A stretch of DNA of 15,521 bases. Source: JACCRE01 sp049790855 (lineage in GTDB: Bacteria > Planctomycetota > Planctomycetia > Planctomycetales > Planctomycetaceae). Numbering within the stretch: the first letter of the stretch is position 1; every line of letters begins with the position of its first letter. The stretch lies in contig JBAQZJ010000030.1 in assembly GCA_049790855.1 (NCBI GenBank), positions 1 to 15,521 of the forward strand, given 5' to 3'. A model generated the notes under the pieces. The model did no database searches, was not told where the DNA came from, and worked only from the letters and a program-made list of their open reading frames with translations. Positions 1 to 6,902 of this stretch are shown here, piece after piece. The position numbers and the translations under genes were made by a program.

Positions 1-608
1 GGCTGGGCGGGTCGCGTGCCGGGTTGGAAGGCCACCGAGTTGTCGTCGATCGCCTCGTTGTTCCGCGAGTCGCGACGGGGCGCGCCCGGTCGACGTTCCG
101 GAGCGGCCGCACCGTTCTCGGGAACGGCCCGTCCTTCCGGCGCATCGCTCGGACGACGGCGAGTTTCGCCCGCACGAGGCCGGTCGCCGGCTCCGCTGCC
201 GGTCACTTGCGAGAGCTTGTCGCCCAGCATGCCGTGATCCTTGATCATCTTCGCCGCGAACTGCTTGACCTGGTCGCTCTCGGCCTGCTGCTGGGCCGCC
301 TCATTGACGCGGATCTCGGCCTCGTTGCAGGTCGCGATCCAGCGGGCGAGCGCCCGATCGTTCACTTGATGTTCGTGAGCTTCGCCTTGTCCCGGCGGAA
401 AGTTCGCCGTCCGCGCCTGGCCGGGCAGCGACTCGTCGGTCGGCTCTCTGTCGATGACCGTGCCGGCCGGCGGAGCGCCCGGCGGCGTCTGCACGCCTTC
501 GACCTGCCTCGTCGGCGGAGAGTCGAACGTCCTGTTCTGGGCAGCAAGCGGCAGCGTCAGCGCACACACGGCTGCGATGCACAGCGTCTTCAGCGTTCCA
601 GTCCTCAT
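1..608 (-). CDS. Exported DUF4142 family protein, partial (C-terminus beyond window)
   Basis: The minus-strand frame is open from an ATG at 608 to the window edge, giving 202 codons with no stop, so the C-terminus is missing. An AGGAG ribosome site lies about 8 nt before the ATG. The protein begins with a Sec-type signal peptide (MRTGTLKTLCIAAVCALTLP, cleavage likely after LAA near residue 23). A Pro/Gly-rich linker follows, then at about residues 83-133 a helical segment (ARWIATCNEAEIRVNEAA, then QVKQFAAKMIKDHGMLGDKL) that resembles the first helices of DUF4142, a ferritin-like predicted periplasmic or outer-membrane domain of unknown function. Residues 137-186 are a Pro/Arg-rich low-complexity insertion before the domain seems to resume (NEAIDDNSVAFQ). 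Planctomycetes often carry DUF4142 genes. The family call rests on recall; the role is unknown. Confidence 0.8.
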   Translation of the reverse strand, partial: MRTGTLKTLCIAAVCALTLPLAAQNRTFDSPPTRQVEGVQTPPGAPPAGTVIDREPTDESLPGQARTANFPPGQGEAHEHQVNDRALARWIATCNEAEIRVNEAAQQQAESDQVKQFAAKMIKDHGMLGDKLSQVTGSGAGDRPRAGETRRRPSDAPEGRAVPENGAAAPERRPGAPRRDSRNNEAIDDNSVAFQPGTRPAQ

Positions 609-1028
609 CTCGCGCACTCCTGTTGAGCGGTATGGCGGCCGCCGTCCGAACCTGCTCGACGCACCGTGACCGGAATGCCTCGAACGGCGACCGGCATCGA
701 CCGATCGACGGACGGCCTTCGATTCGCGGGTCGGCCTTCATTGCGGAGCGCTCTCCGCAGGCTTCGCCCGAAGATGCGATCCACTCTAAGCCGCAAGTCG
801 GCGCCGGTCACCGGGGCCTTTCCGCGTCGTGACCCTCGGATCGAGGCCGAAGGGTCATCGGGGCGCTCTCAGTCCCACCCCGGCGGAACAACGGCCGTTT
901 TCAGACGGGCGATGTCAGGCTTTCGCAACGCGAGTCAGGAGGACGGCAAGTGCGGGAAACGTCCCGTTGGGCTCCGTTTCCCTCTCTCCCGAACCTGCCG
1001 TCCCTTGAATCAGCGTCTCAAGAGAGCA
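609..1028. other. Intergenic gap, no gene seen
   Basis: This stretch separates two minus-strand genes. No frame here has a convincing start, ribosome site or protein-like composition. It holds a small hairpin at 743-758 (GCGGAG, 4-nt loop, CTCCGC), another directly after it at 762-773 (CTTCG/CGAAG), and a larger two-step hairpin at 941-1003. The promoter of the DUF4142 gene should lie between about 620 and 740 on the minus strand, but I could not pick convincing -35/-10 boxes. Confidence 0.5.
941..1003 (-). terminator. Two-step hairpin downstream of the repeat-protein gene, possible terminator without a T-tract
   Basis: An outer 8-bp stem (GGACGGCA at 941-948 with TGCCGTCC at 996-1003) encloses an inner 8-bp stem (GGGAAACG at 954-961 with CGTTTCCC at 975-982). 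It starts 25 nt after the stop of the minus-strand gene at 1029. No run of T follows on the minus strand, so it is not a classical intrinsic terminator. It could act in 3'-end protection or Rho-dependent ending. Confidence 0.3.
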
Positions 1029-2003
1029 TCACAACAGCATCTCCTCGCCGGCGAACAGTTCGTCGCGGCGATCGTCGTCGGCGGTCGACGAGGCGACGAG
1101 CGATCGTTCCTCGGCCGCGTTCGAGGCGGTCAGCGCGGCGGTGGCAGTGAACCCGGGGAACGAACTGAGTTCGCGAACGAAGAAGGTCGGGTCGCCGACG
1201 GGCGGATCTTGCAGGATGGCGACTTCGTCGGTGTTGTCGCCGACGAAGTCGCCCGCGAACGCCTCGTCGGCCGCGGTGCCAAAGTCGAAGGCCTGGTCGA
1301 AACCGCTGCCGGTGCCGTTCCAGGCGTAGTTCTCGTTGCGGTCGATGCTCCAGGTGCCGCCGCGGTAGACGGCGACCGAGTCGCGGAGCGTCGCCGGGGT
1401 CCAGTTGCCGGTCACGGGCACGTCGTTCGCCAGGCCGAAGTTGAAGACCACGTCGCCGGGGCCGAACACGCCGTTCGCCGAGAAGTCGAGGCTCCACCGG
1501 CCGCGTCGGAAGATGCCGATCTCGTCGCCGCCGATGCCGTCCCAGTTCCCCGCGATGGGAACGTCGCCAATCAGCCCGTAGTTCAGAATCGCGTCGCCGG
1601 CGACCGTGAACTGCCGGTCGTCGTCGAGGTCAAGATAGAAGGTGTGGCCGCGATGCACGCCGACGGAGTGGACGCCGTCGCCGTCCCAGTCGCCGGCGAT
1701 CGGCGTGTCGCCGGCCAGGCCGTAGGTGAACGCCGGGCTGTCGTCGCCGACGAAGCCGTCGCCGTCGAGGTCGAGCTGCCAGACGCCGTCCTCGAACACG
1801 CCGATGCTGTCGAACACGCCGCCGACCCAGGCTCCCGCCACGGGCGAGGCGGCGAGCATCAGTCGTGTTTCGAGCGATTCGATCGCCGCCGCACCGAAGG
1901 AGGCCTGCTGCGACCGTCGGCGACGATTGTGCGGCCGGCGTGAATCCGACCAGGCGGTCAGCAACGGGGCAATCATCGAACCGGAAATCTCTTGAACCGA
2001 CAT
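1029..2003 (-). CDS. Secreted repeat protein (FG-GAP/VCBS-like blades) with planctomycete LEPRxLL-type motif
   Basis: 324 aa from the ATG at 2003, chosen because GGAGG lies about 7 nt upstream; the frame stays open to 2162 but the extra residues do not look coding. Residues 1-40 are a short hydrophobic stretch (SMIAPLLTAW) and an Arg-rich patch (RRPHNRRRR). Next comes IESLETRLMLAA (41-52), a variant of the LEPRxLL motif found near the N-terminus of many secreted planctomycete proteins. From about 57 to 265 there are four clear and one decayed repeats of roughly 48 residues. Each reads like DSIGVF..G.W.LD, an acidic DGDG-type loop, then YGL.GD.PIAGDWDG, resembling FG-GAP/VCBS beta-propeller blades with Asp-rich, possibly calcium-binding loops. 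The tail ends DELFAGEEMLL. Export is inferred; the ligand is unknown. Probably monocistronic. Confidence 0.8.
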   Translation of the reverse strand: MSVQEISGSMIAPLLTAWSDSRRPHNRRRRSQQASFGAAAIESLETRLMLAASPVAGAWVGGVFDSIGVFEDGVWQLDLDGDGFVGDDSPAFTYGLAGDTPIAGDWDGDGVHSVGVHRGHTFYLDLDDDRQFTVAGDAILNYGLIGDVPIAGNWDGIGGDEIGIFRRGRWSLDFSANGVFGPGDVVFNFGLANDVPVTGNWTPATLRDSVAVYRGGTWSIDRNENYAWNGTGSGFDQAFDFGTAADEAFAGDFVGDNTDEVAILQDPPVGDPTFFVRELSSFPGFTATAALTASNAAEERSLVASSTADDDRRDELFAGEEMLL

Positions 2004-2574
2004 CTCAGCCTCCTGATGGAGTGTTTCCTTGGGTGAAGTTCGAGTTCGTCGACTGGGAGCAATTGGCCTTCTGAATGGTAGCACCGTGGCCGCAAGCGGC
2101 TTTCGGTGAAATGCCGATGCGTCGGCCCGGCGAAAACGAGATGCCCTGCGGGGGCTGGCCACTGCGGGCCGTCGTCAGTCGTGCTGGCATCAACATGATC
2201 ACGACACGCTGACACGGACACTGGGCCACGGCCGCTGGCAGGCCGTCCGCTGGTCGCTGTCCGACCAGTTTGCTCCGGATCGGGTCAAATCCGATCCGGA
2301 TTCGGGGCGAGGACTGTCTCGAAATGCGTCATCGTTTGCACAGCAATGGTCCGTTTTCAATCTATCGCGACGTGTCGTTCTTTCCGTCCTGTAAATGTGT
2401 TGCGCACGGTTCCTCCGGGATGTGGCGTGCTGCACCCGGTATTGGCACGGGTGTTGCTACACGCAAATGACAGCCGGGTTGGCTCCAGTTTTGAGATGCG
2501 ATACTCGGACCAACGAAAACACCATGCGGACTAAGAGGTCGGCAAGAACGCCGACCGGGGGAGAGCCATTCACG
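2004..2574. other. Divergent intergenic region, no gene seen
   Basis: This 571-bp region lies between a minus-strand and a plus-strand gene and should carry both promoters. I see no convincing reading frame. It contains a perfect 10-bp inverted repeat at 2274-2300 and a 6-bp one just before it (TGGTCG at 2251-2256 with CGACCA), which together could be a regulatory site. Base composition is visibly less GC-biased from about 2330 to 2530 than in flanking genes. Confidence 0.5.
2274..2300. repeat. Perfect 10-bp inverted repeat, operator-like
   Basis: TCCGGATCGG at 2274-2283 is mirrored by CCGATCCGGA at 2291-2300 around a 7-nt spacer. It lies in the divergent region, about 270 bp from each flanking start. 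It could be a dimeric regulator site or an RNA hairpin; no T-run follows. Confidence 0.4.
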
Positions 2575-2829
2575 ATGAACGCGATCGCCTTCCGAAGCAG
2601 CCTCAATCAACTGCTGCGCGACGCGCGGCAGATTCAGTTCTCTGATCCGCACGGCGATGAACCCGAAACCTATTCCGAGTCGGTACCTTCGCCGGATGAG
2701 ATCCGCCGACGCTGTCTCGATATTCAGAAGGATTGGAGCCCGCGCGAACGCATGAAGCGTGCAGGTCTCACGGCACGACAGACGTCATGGACCCCGCCGC
2801 TGGTGACCGTCTGCGAAATGGATGTCTGA
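2575..2829 (+). CDS. Small hypothetical protein (84 aa), planctomycete type
   Basis: The ATG at 2575 is preceded by GGGGAGAG about 10 nt upstream, which decides it over an earlier in-frame ATG at 2524 whose residues look like translated non-coding DNA. The product is an 84-residue soluble protein with no signal peptide or membrane segment. It has an amphipathic N-terminal helix (SSLNQLLRDARQI), an acidic/Ser middle, and a basic stretch EIRRRCLDIQKDWSPRERMK (42-61), then WTPPLV near the C-terminus. I recall many planctomycete hypothetical proteins with an IRR..IQ..WSPxER block and a WTPP tail, but I cannot name a function. Two Cys (48, 80) are not arranged as a metal site. Confidence 0.65.
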   Translation: MNAIAFRSSLNQLLRDARQIQFSDPHGDEPETYSESVPSPDEIRRRCLDIQKDWSPRERMKRAGLTARQTSWTPPLVTVCEMDV

Positions 2830-2850
2830 TCGATCGAGAGGTGATTGCAC

Positions 2851-2884
2851 GACGGCTCGTCAGCGACGACGGCTCGTCAGCGAC
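2851..2884. repeat. 17-bp tandem duplication
   Basis: The unit GACGGCTCGTCAGCGAC occurs twice back to back (2851-2867 and 2868-2884), followed by a partial third start (GACGAG). It lies 22 bp past the stop of the 84-aa gene. It looks like a slippage product rather than a functional array. Confidence 0.7.
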
Positions 2885-2917
2885 GACGAGAGCGACCGGG
2901 ATTGACCTCTGGGGGCG

Positions 2918-2955
2918 ACGGACGGGTGTGCGGCCATGTGCCCGCACCCGTCCGT
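2918..2955 (+). terminator. Probable terminator of the 84-aa gene
   Basis: A GC-rich hairpin pairs ACGGACGGGT (2918-2927) with ACCCGTCCGT (2946-2955), continued inward by GCGG/CCGC after a 2-nt bulge. The sequence after it (ATTCATTT) is only moderately T-rich, so termination strength is uncertain. A second small hairpin (CGCAGCG, GTTT loop, CGCTGCG) follows at 2966-2983. Confidence 0.45.
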
Positions 2956-3031
2956 ATTCATTTGCCGCAGCGGTTTCGCTGCGCTCGATCGCTGACGGCG
3001 GTCGACGTCATCCGGAGGCATCCGGATCACG

Positions 3032-3059
3032 TTGCACCTGATAACGGCCATGCGACAAT
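3032..3059 (+). promoter_or_regulatory. Weak sigma-70-like promoter candidate for the PH-domain gene
   Basis: TTGCAC (3032-3037) and GACAAT (3054-3059) are separated by 16 bp and lie 27 bp upstream of the ATG at 3086. The -10 matches the consensus in four of six places and the -35 in only three, so this is a tentative call. Confidence 0.25.
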
Positions 3060-3085
3060 GAAGCCGTCCCCAAGGAGCCACGTCG

Positions 3086-3745
3086 ATGTCTACGCTGGTC
3101 TACCGCTGTCCCCATTGCGGTGCATCGCATGAAATCGCCGAGGCGTTGATCGGCGATCGCGTCGACTGCCGCGAGTGCGGTCGGCCCTTCGAGGCCGCCG
3201 CCCCGATTGCAACGCCGGTGCAGGCCGAAGCGGGCGCCCCGGCGGCGCACCGCGTGGTTGCCGGCGAAGGTGAAGTCGAAAACACGATCCTCGACGTTCA
3301 CCCGGTGCTGATCCGCCGGCACCCGCTGCGCTTCCTCGGAATCCTGCTGGCGCTTGTCGTCGGAATTATCAGCATCGTTCTCGGAGCGATGGGCGGCGCC
3401 GTCGTGCCGGGCAACGCGCCGCCGCAGCTTCTGCTGATTTGCGGCGTCATCCTGGCAGGCATGGCCGCGTTATACTGGCTCGTGTCGTGGATCGAGACGC
3501 GATTCACGCAACTGAAAATCACCAACCGGCGTTCCGTGCTCCGCAAGGGTCTGTTCTCGCGCGAAACGAGTGAAGTCCGTCATCGCGACGTGCGGAACCT
3601 GCAGGTCAACCAGTCGACGCTCGAACGCATGCTGGGCGTGGGTGATCTCGCGATCTCGAGTGCCGGCCAGGATGATCTCGAGATCGCCGTACAGGGCGTG
3701 CCCGACCCTGCCCATATCGCCGCCGTCATTCGCGACATGCAATGA
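3086..3745 (+). CDS. Zinc-ribbon and bacterial PH-domain membrane protein
   Basis: 219 aa; the ATG at 3086 has AAGGAG 8 nt upstream. The N-terminus is a zinc ribbon with two CX2C knuckles (C8/C11 and C28/C31, spaced 16). A low-complexity Ala/Pro linker (36-60) follows, then two membrane helices at about 82-103 (FLGILLALVVGIISIVLGAM) and 114-134. The C-terminal third (about 135-217) is a bPH2/YdbS-type domain, recognisable by TRFTQLKITNRRSVLRKGLF, the EVRHRDVRNLQVNQSTLERML stretch and GVGDLAISSAG. YdbS-type proteins are inner-membrane proteins of unclear role, in Bacillus linked to bacteriocin resistance. The zinc ribbon at the cytoplasmic N-terminus is of a type common on planctomycete proteins. 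Probably single-gene; partner unknown. Confidence 0.85.
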   Translation: MSTLVYRCPHCGASHEIAEALIGDRVDCRECGRPFEAAAPIATPVQAEAGAPAAHRVVAGEGEVENTILDVHPVLIRRHPLRFLGILLALVVGIISIVLGAMGGAVVPGNAPPQLLLICGVILAGMAALYWLVSWIETRFTQLKITNRRSVLRKGLFSRETSEVRHRDVRNLQVNQSTLERMLGVGDLAISSAGQDDLEIAVQGVPDPAHIAAVIRDMQ

Positions 3746-4175
3746 CGCCAGGCAGCCCGGCTTGGCGTCGTCGGCAGAGATGGCCCGGAGAGCCTACCCC
3801 AGTTCGTGACCGTCTTTCGACCCCCGCGATCTGGGGCACCGACGAAAACGCATTATGCCCGGCCATCGATAAGAATCATTCCGTCAAGTCATCGGGTGTG
3901 GCGGTCGTGGGGCAGTTTGATGGAATGTCGTCTTTCGCTCCGCGAAAGTAACGTCCTTTCGCGGAGCGAAAGGCGACAATCTTGGCTGCCTCATTCAAAT
4001 TGACCCACGACCGGTGTGTGCGATGGAAGGTGTGAAAGGGGCTGCATGGCTTCCCGTTGGAACTCGAGCGTGAACTGACGACGCGGTTCCGATCCAAGGC
4101 CCTCCTTTCGGTCCATGACCCGCTCGTGATCGAGCGCCCGCGAAACGTGAGAAAGTCCAGTCGCTCTCTCTCGCT
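3746..4175. other. Convergent intergenic gap, no gene seen
   Basis: The gap lies between a plus-strand and a minus-strand gene whose 3' ends face each other. Apart from the strong palindrome at 3927-3977 I see no structured element, and no frame looks coding. The reading frame on the plus strand through 4057-4692 is antisense to the next gene and not protein-like. Confidence 0.5.
3927..3977. repeat. 22-bp-arm palindromic intergenic repeat (CTTTCGC-type)
   Basis: The arms 3927-3948 and 3956-3977 pair over 22 positions with one G-U wobble, around the loop TAACGTC. The core CTTTCGCTCCGCGAAAG (3932-3948) faces CTTTCGCGGAGCGAAAG (3956-3972), and each arm is itself nearly self-complementary, so two small hairpins or one long one can form. 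I recall this CTTTCGCxxxGCGAAAG family as abundant between genes in planctomycete genomes. It lies in a convergent junction and may serve as a two-way terminator or a REP-like site. Confidence 0.8.
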
Positions 4176-4499
4176 TCACTTCTTCTCCGGTATCCCCTTT
4201 GGGAAGTGCCGCTGGAGTGTCCCCTTCAGACCTTCGGAAATCTTCTGCCCGAACCCGCTGCCGAGCAGGTTGCCCAGCAGAGGGATGTCGCCGGTGGCGT
4301 GGACGTGTTCGGCGTCGACCTTGAGATCGACGACCACGCCGGGGCCGGTGAGCGTGACCGCAGTGCGGTCGGGCGTCCAGGTGACGTTCTTGACGGCACT
4401 GGCGAAGCGGGTCTGCACGTCGGCGACGGCGCCTTCCAGTCGCTTTTTCGCGTCGTCGAACGTGGTGCCGTGCTTGACGGACATGTTGATCAGGGACAT
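4176..4499 (-). CDS. Polyhydroxyalkanoic acid system-type protein
   Basis: 107 aa, starting MSLINMSVKHG. It matches the small family annotated as putative polyhydroxyalkanoic acid system protein (PHA_gran_rgn): an N-terminal strand with VKHG, a helix with FDDAKKRLEGAVADVQTRFA, a middle strand pair WTPDRTAVTLTG and VVVDLKVDAEHVHATGDIPL, then a C-terminal helix LLGNLLGSGFGQKISEGLK. The length is usual for the family, and no signal peptide or membrane segment is present. The function is unproven; it is often found away from phaC, and no pha gene is in this window. No Shine-Dalgarno lies before the start: the leader is CTCCT-rich (see the heptamer repeat at 4506-4533). The only other start is Met6, which also lacks one. 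Confidence 0.8.
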   Translation of the reverse strand: MSLINMSVKHGTTFDDAKKRLEGAVADVQTRFASAVKNVTWTPDRTAVTLTGPGVVVDLKVDAEHVHATGDIPLLGNLLGSGFGQKISEGLKGTLQRHFPKGIPEKK

Positions 4500-4505
4500 G
4501 GGGAG

Positions 4506-4533
4506 AGGAGTCAGGAGTCAGGAGTCAGGAGAC
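4506..4533. repeat. Heptamer tandem repeat AGGAGTC, about four copies
   Basis: Units at 4506-4512, 4513-4519 and 4520-4526 are identical and 4527-4533 differs by one base. The array starts 7 bp upstream of the minus-strand gene at 4176-4499, so its transcript leader would carry repeated CUCCU, the same sequence as the core of the 16S rRNA anti-Shine-Dalgarno. On the plus strand it reads as repeated AGGAG with no start codon close behind. Confidence 0.8.
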
Positions 4534-4653
4534 GGTGGGTGGCGGGGTCTAAGCCCGCAGGGCGTGGCCCCGGATGCTGGGCGTCGTCGGCAATTGAATC
4601 CCACAAAGCACGTCCGGTGTCTGGAGCCTCGGGCGTTCGCCCTCTGGCCCCGC

Positions 4654-4686
4654 CGCAGTTCCATCATACGCACAAAAAGAACTGCG
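4654..4686 (+). repeat. 8-bp inverted repeat just before the annotated ATG of the TlpA-type gene
   Basis: CGCAGTTC (4654-4661) pairs with GAACTGCG (4679-4686) around a 17-nt A-rich loop. The 3' arm ends 5 nt before the first candidate ATG (4692), leaving no room for a ribosome site there. It may be a leader hairpin or promoter-region site. Confidence 0.4.
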
Positions 4687-4691
4687 CAGTG

Positions 4692-6884
4692 ATGCTGATC
4701 GGCGGCATTCCCAAGATGAAAACGCAACGCTGGCTTCCGAAGGCCACAGCGGAGGAAGAAACGATAGTCGCCGCACGTACACGACGAATCCCGGCGGTTC
4801 TCGTCGCCGCTTTCGCGGTCTGGGGCGCTGGTGCCGTTCCCGCACCGGCCGAAGACGAAGGGTCACGCGCCGAAGAAACGACGCTTACGGGAAGTCTGTC
4901 GGGGCAGGCGGTCGATCGCGAGGGAGAGCCCCTTATCGGAGTCAGCGTGACGTTGTATCTCGACGACATCGACGCCGAGCAGCGGCACTACGGGAAACTT
5001 CGCGACGTCACGACGGCCGCTGACGGAGCGTACGAGTTCGCCGACCTGCCGGCAGGCTGGTATCTCGTCGTTCCCGAAAAGGAAGGCCTCGCCCGGTCGT
5101 TCCGGTACTTCGTGCTGGAGGAGGGCGCCGAACTCTCGCAAGACTTCGTGCTGCGCATGCCGGTTCCCTCGGTCGTGACGGTTCGCGACGAAGACGGCCC
5201 GGTCGCCGGGGCGCGCCTGCGCATGCTGGAAGTCCGCGACGACAACGGCGAGGTCTTCGTCCGCCGTCGCGACGAATGGGAACTGTTTGACATGACCGTC
5301 CCGCCGAGCGACGAGAACGGCCGGTTGCGCCTGCCCGAACTGCCGGAAGGCAGCGTCTTCACCGCGACGATCGATCACGACGACCTCGCCCCGGTCGAAG
5401 TGAAAGACGTGAAGGCCGGGCCGGAGACGACGACCGAAGTCATCATGAAACCGGGCGTGACGGTTGCTCTGAAGATCGCTGGCGATGAGGAGGGCGGGGC
5501 GATCTCCGAAGCAACGATCAATCTGCACCACGAACCGTTCTCGAATCCTTCGTCGATGATCGCCCATACGATTCCGGTCGACGAGGGCGGCATCGCCCGC
5601 GTAACGATCGAGCCGGGGCGCTATCGTATGTTGTGGCTCAGACACGAAGACTATCTCATTACACCTCTTCTCAGCCCTAACATCACCAAAGGCGAATACC
5701 TGCGAATCGGCGACAGCGCGAACGAAGAGTTCCTCTTCACGCTGCATCGGAAGGTGCAGGTCCACGGACGGGTCGTCGATGCGTCCGGCAAACCGATGGC
5801 GAAGATTCTCGTGCAGGGCGAGGTTCCGAACGTCGGACTCGACGGCACCATGCCGGACGGCGAAAGCGATTGGATGCACACCGGCTGGTGCGAAACCGAC
5901 GAGCAGGGTTACTACACGCTCGATGTCGCCGCCGGCCGCAGTCGGATTACCGGCCACCCGGAGGGCTATGTCATCGAAAACGGGTCGGTCGAACTCGCCG
6001 TCGCCGCGGACGGTTCGACCATGGCTCCAGACCTGACCGTTCATCCGCTGCCGACGGTGGTCGGCAAGGTCGTGGACGCGAACGGACACCCCGTCGCCGG
6101 GGCGGTCGTTCGCTTTCGCGGCGGGTTGCGGCACATGCAGCCGACGAAAACCGACGACGAGGGCCGGTTCACGCTGAAGCCGACGTGGATGCCGACCGAT
6201 ACCGAGACCGATCAGCAACAGCCCAAGCAGCCGCTCGTCGCGTTCCATCCGCACGAACGGCTCGGAGCGAGCACGACGGTGGCGTTGAACAAGCCGGATT
6301 CACTCGGCGACCTGACGCTCACACTGGAACCGCAGGAGCCGCAGGCGTTTCTCGACGGCTATCGCGAGGAATCGACGCCGGCCGAGCGGGGCGAGGTCGA
6401 CGAAGAGATTCTCGCTGAGAAAGCTCAGAAATCGCTCATCGGTCAGCCGGCCCCGTCGCTCGACGGAACGTGGCTGAACATCGACGAGCCGTCCGAGGGA
6501 CTCGCGGCGTTTCGCGGGAAATATGTGCTGCTCGACTTCTGGTTCGTCGGCTGCGGGCCGTGTCATGCCGATTTTCCGTCGGTGCAGTTGCTGCACGATC
6601 TTTACAAAGATCACGGCGTCGTCGTGATCGCCGTGCATAACAACTCGTCCACCGCCGACGCCGTCCGCCAGTTCGCCGGGAAGGAGGGCATGACCGTGCC
6701 GATTCTCGTCGACGAACCCGACGGCCCGACGATCGCCCGTTACGAAGGCCGCGGCCTCTCCGGCTACCCGAGCCACCTGCTGATCGGCCCCGACGGCACC
6801 GTGATCGACGACGACCGCACGACGCCGGGACCGTCGCTGCGAACGTACAAGATCGAGCTGATTCGGGAGCGGCTGCTTGAGTAG
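4692..6884 (+). CDS. Exported protein with carboxypeptidase-regulatory-like repeats and C-terminal TlpA/thioredoxin domain
   Basis: 730 aa from the first plausible ATG (4692); another in-frame ATG is at 4716. Neither has a ribosome site, while GGAGGAAG precedes an in-frame ATA at 4764, so the true start is open. Residues 25-53 form a signal peptide: VAARTRR, then a hydrophobic core, then AVPAPA. After it come beta-sandwich repeats of the carboxypeptidase regulatory-like/SdrD B type near 65-140 (SGQAVDREGEPLIGVSVTL), 354-440 (VHGRVVDASGKPMAKILVQG) and 455-520 (VGKVVDANGHPVAGAVVRF). A linker leads to an AhpC/TSA-Redoxin-like domain from about 600, with YVLLDFWFVGCGPC; the CGPC active site is Cys621/Cys624, and GYPSHLLIGPDG holds the cis-Pro loop. 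It probably acts as a periplasmic or envelope-attached thiol oxidoreductase; the substrate is unknown. Monocistronic. Confidence 0.85.
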   Translation: MLIGGIPKMKTQRWLPKATAEEETIVAARTRRIPAVLVAAFAVWGAGAVPAPAEDEGSRAEETTLTGSLSGQAVDREGEPLIGVSVTLYLDDIDAEQRHYGKLRDVTTAADGAYEFADLPAGWYLVVPEKEGLARSFRYFVLEEGAELSQDFVLRMPVPSVVTVRDEDGPVAGARLRMLEVRDDNGEVFVRRRDEWELFDMTVPPSDENGRLRLPELPEGSVFTATIDHDDLAPVEVKDVKAGPETTTEVIMKPGVTVALKIAGDEEGGAISEATINLHHEPFSNPSSMIAHTIPVDEGGIARVTIEPGRYRMLWLRHEDYLITPLLSPNITKGEYLRIGDSANEEFLFTLHRKVQVHGRVVDASGKPMAKILVQGEVPNVGLDGTMPDGESDWMHTGWCETDEQGYYTLDVAAGRSRITGHPEGYVIENGSVELAVAADGSTMAPDLTVHPLPTVVGKVVDANGHPVAGAVVRFRGGLRHMQPTKTDDEGRFTLKPTWMPTDTETDQQQPKQPLVAFHPHERLGASTTVALNKPDSLGDLTLTLEPQEPQAFLDGYREESTPAERGEVDEEILAEKAQKSLIGQPAPSLDGTWLNIDEPSEGLAAFRGKYVLLDFWFVGCGPCHADFPSVQLLHDLYKDHGVVVIAVHNNSSTADAVRQFAGKEGMTVPILVDEPDGPTIARYEGRGLSGYPSHLLIGPDGTVIDDDRTTPGPSLRTYKIELIRERLLE

Positions 6885-6902
6885 GATGGGCTGTGCCCAC
6901 CA
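6881..6902 (+). repeat. GTAGGATGGGCTGTGCCCACC-type intergenic repeat
   Basis: The sequence begins inside the stop codon of the TlpA-type gene and forms a short hairpin (TGGGC, TGT loop, GCCCA). I recall near-identical GTAGGxTGGGC...GCCCACC motifs scattered between genes in planctomycetes and some other environmental bacteria. A role at the 3' end is possible; no T-run follows. Confidence 0.5.

Noticed and set aside
666..1943. 425-codon plus-strand frame
   Set aside because: It covers the repeat-protein gene in antisense; the opposite strand has clear repeats, a ribosome site and a family motif.
2851..2884. CRISPR-like repeat
   Set aside because: Two 17-bp units directly adjacent with no spacer; a simple tandem duplication.
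4206..4691. Upstream extension of the TlpA-type gene to a GTG at 4206
   Set aside because: The extension is antisense to the PHA-type gene, has no ribosome site and puts the signal peptide 190 residues inside the protein.
4863..6254. 463-codon minus-strand frame
   Set aside because: Antisense shadow of the sandwich-repeat region of the TlpA-type gene, with no recognisable domain.
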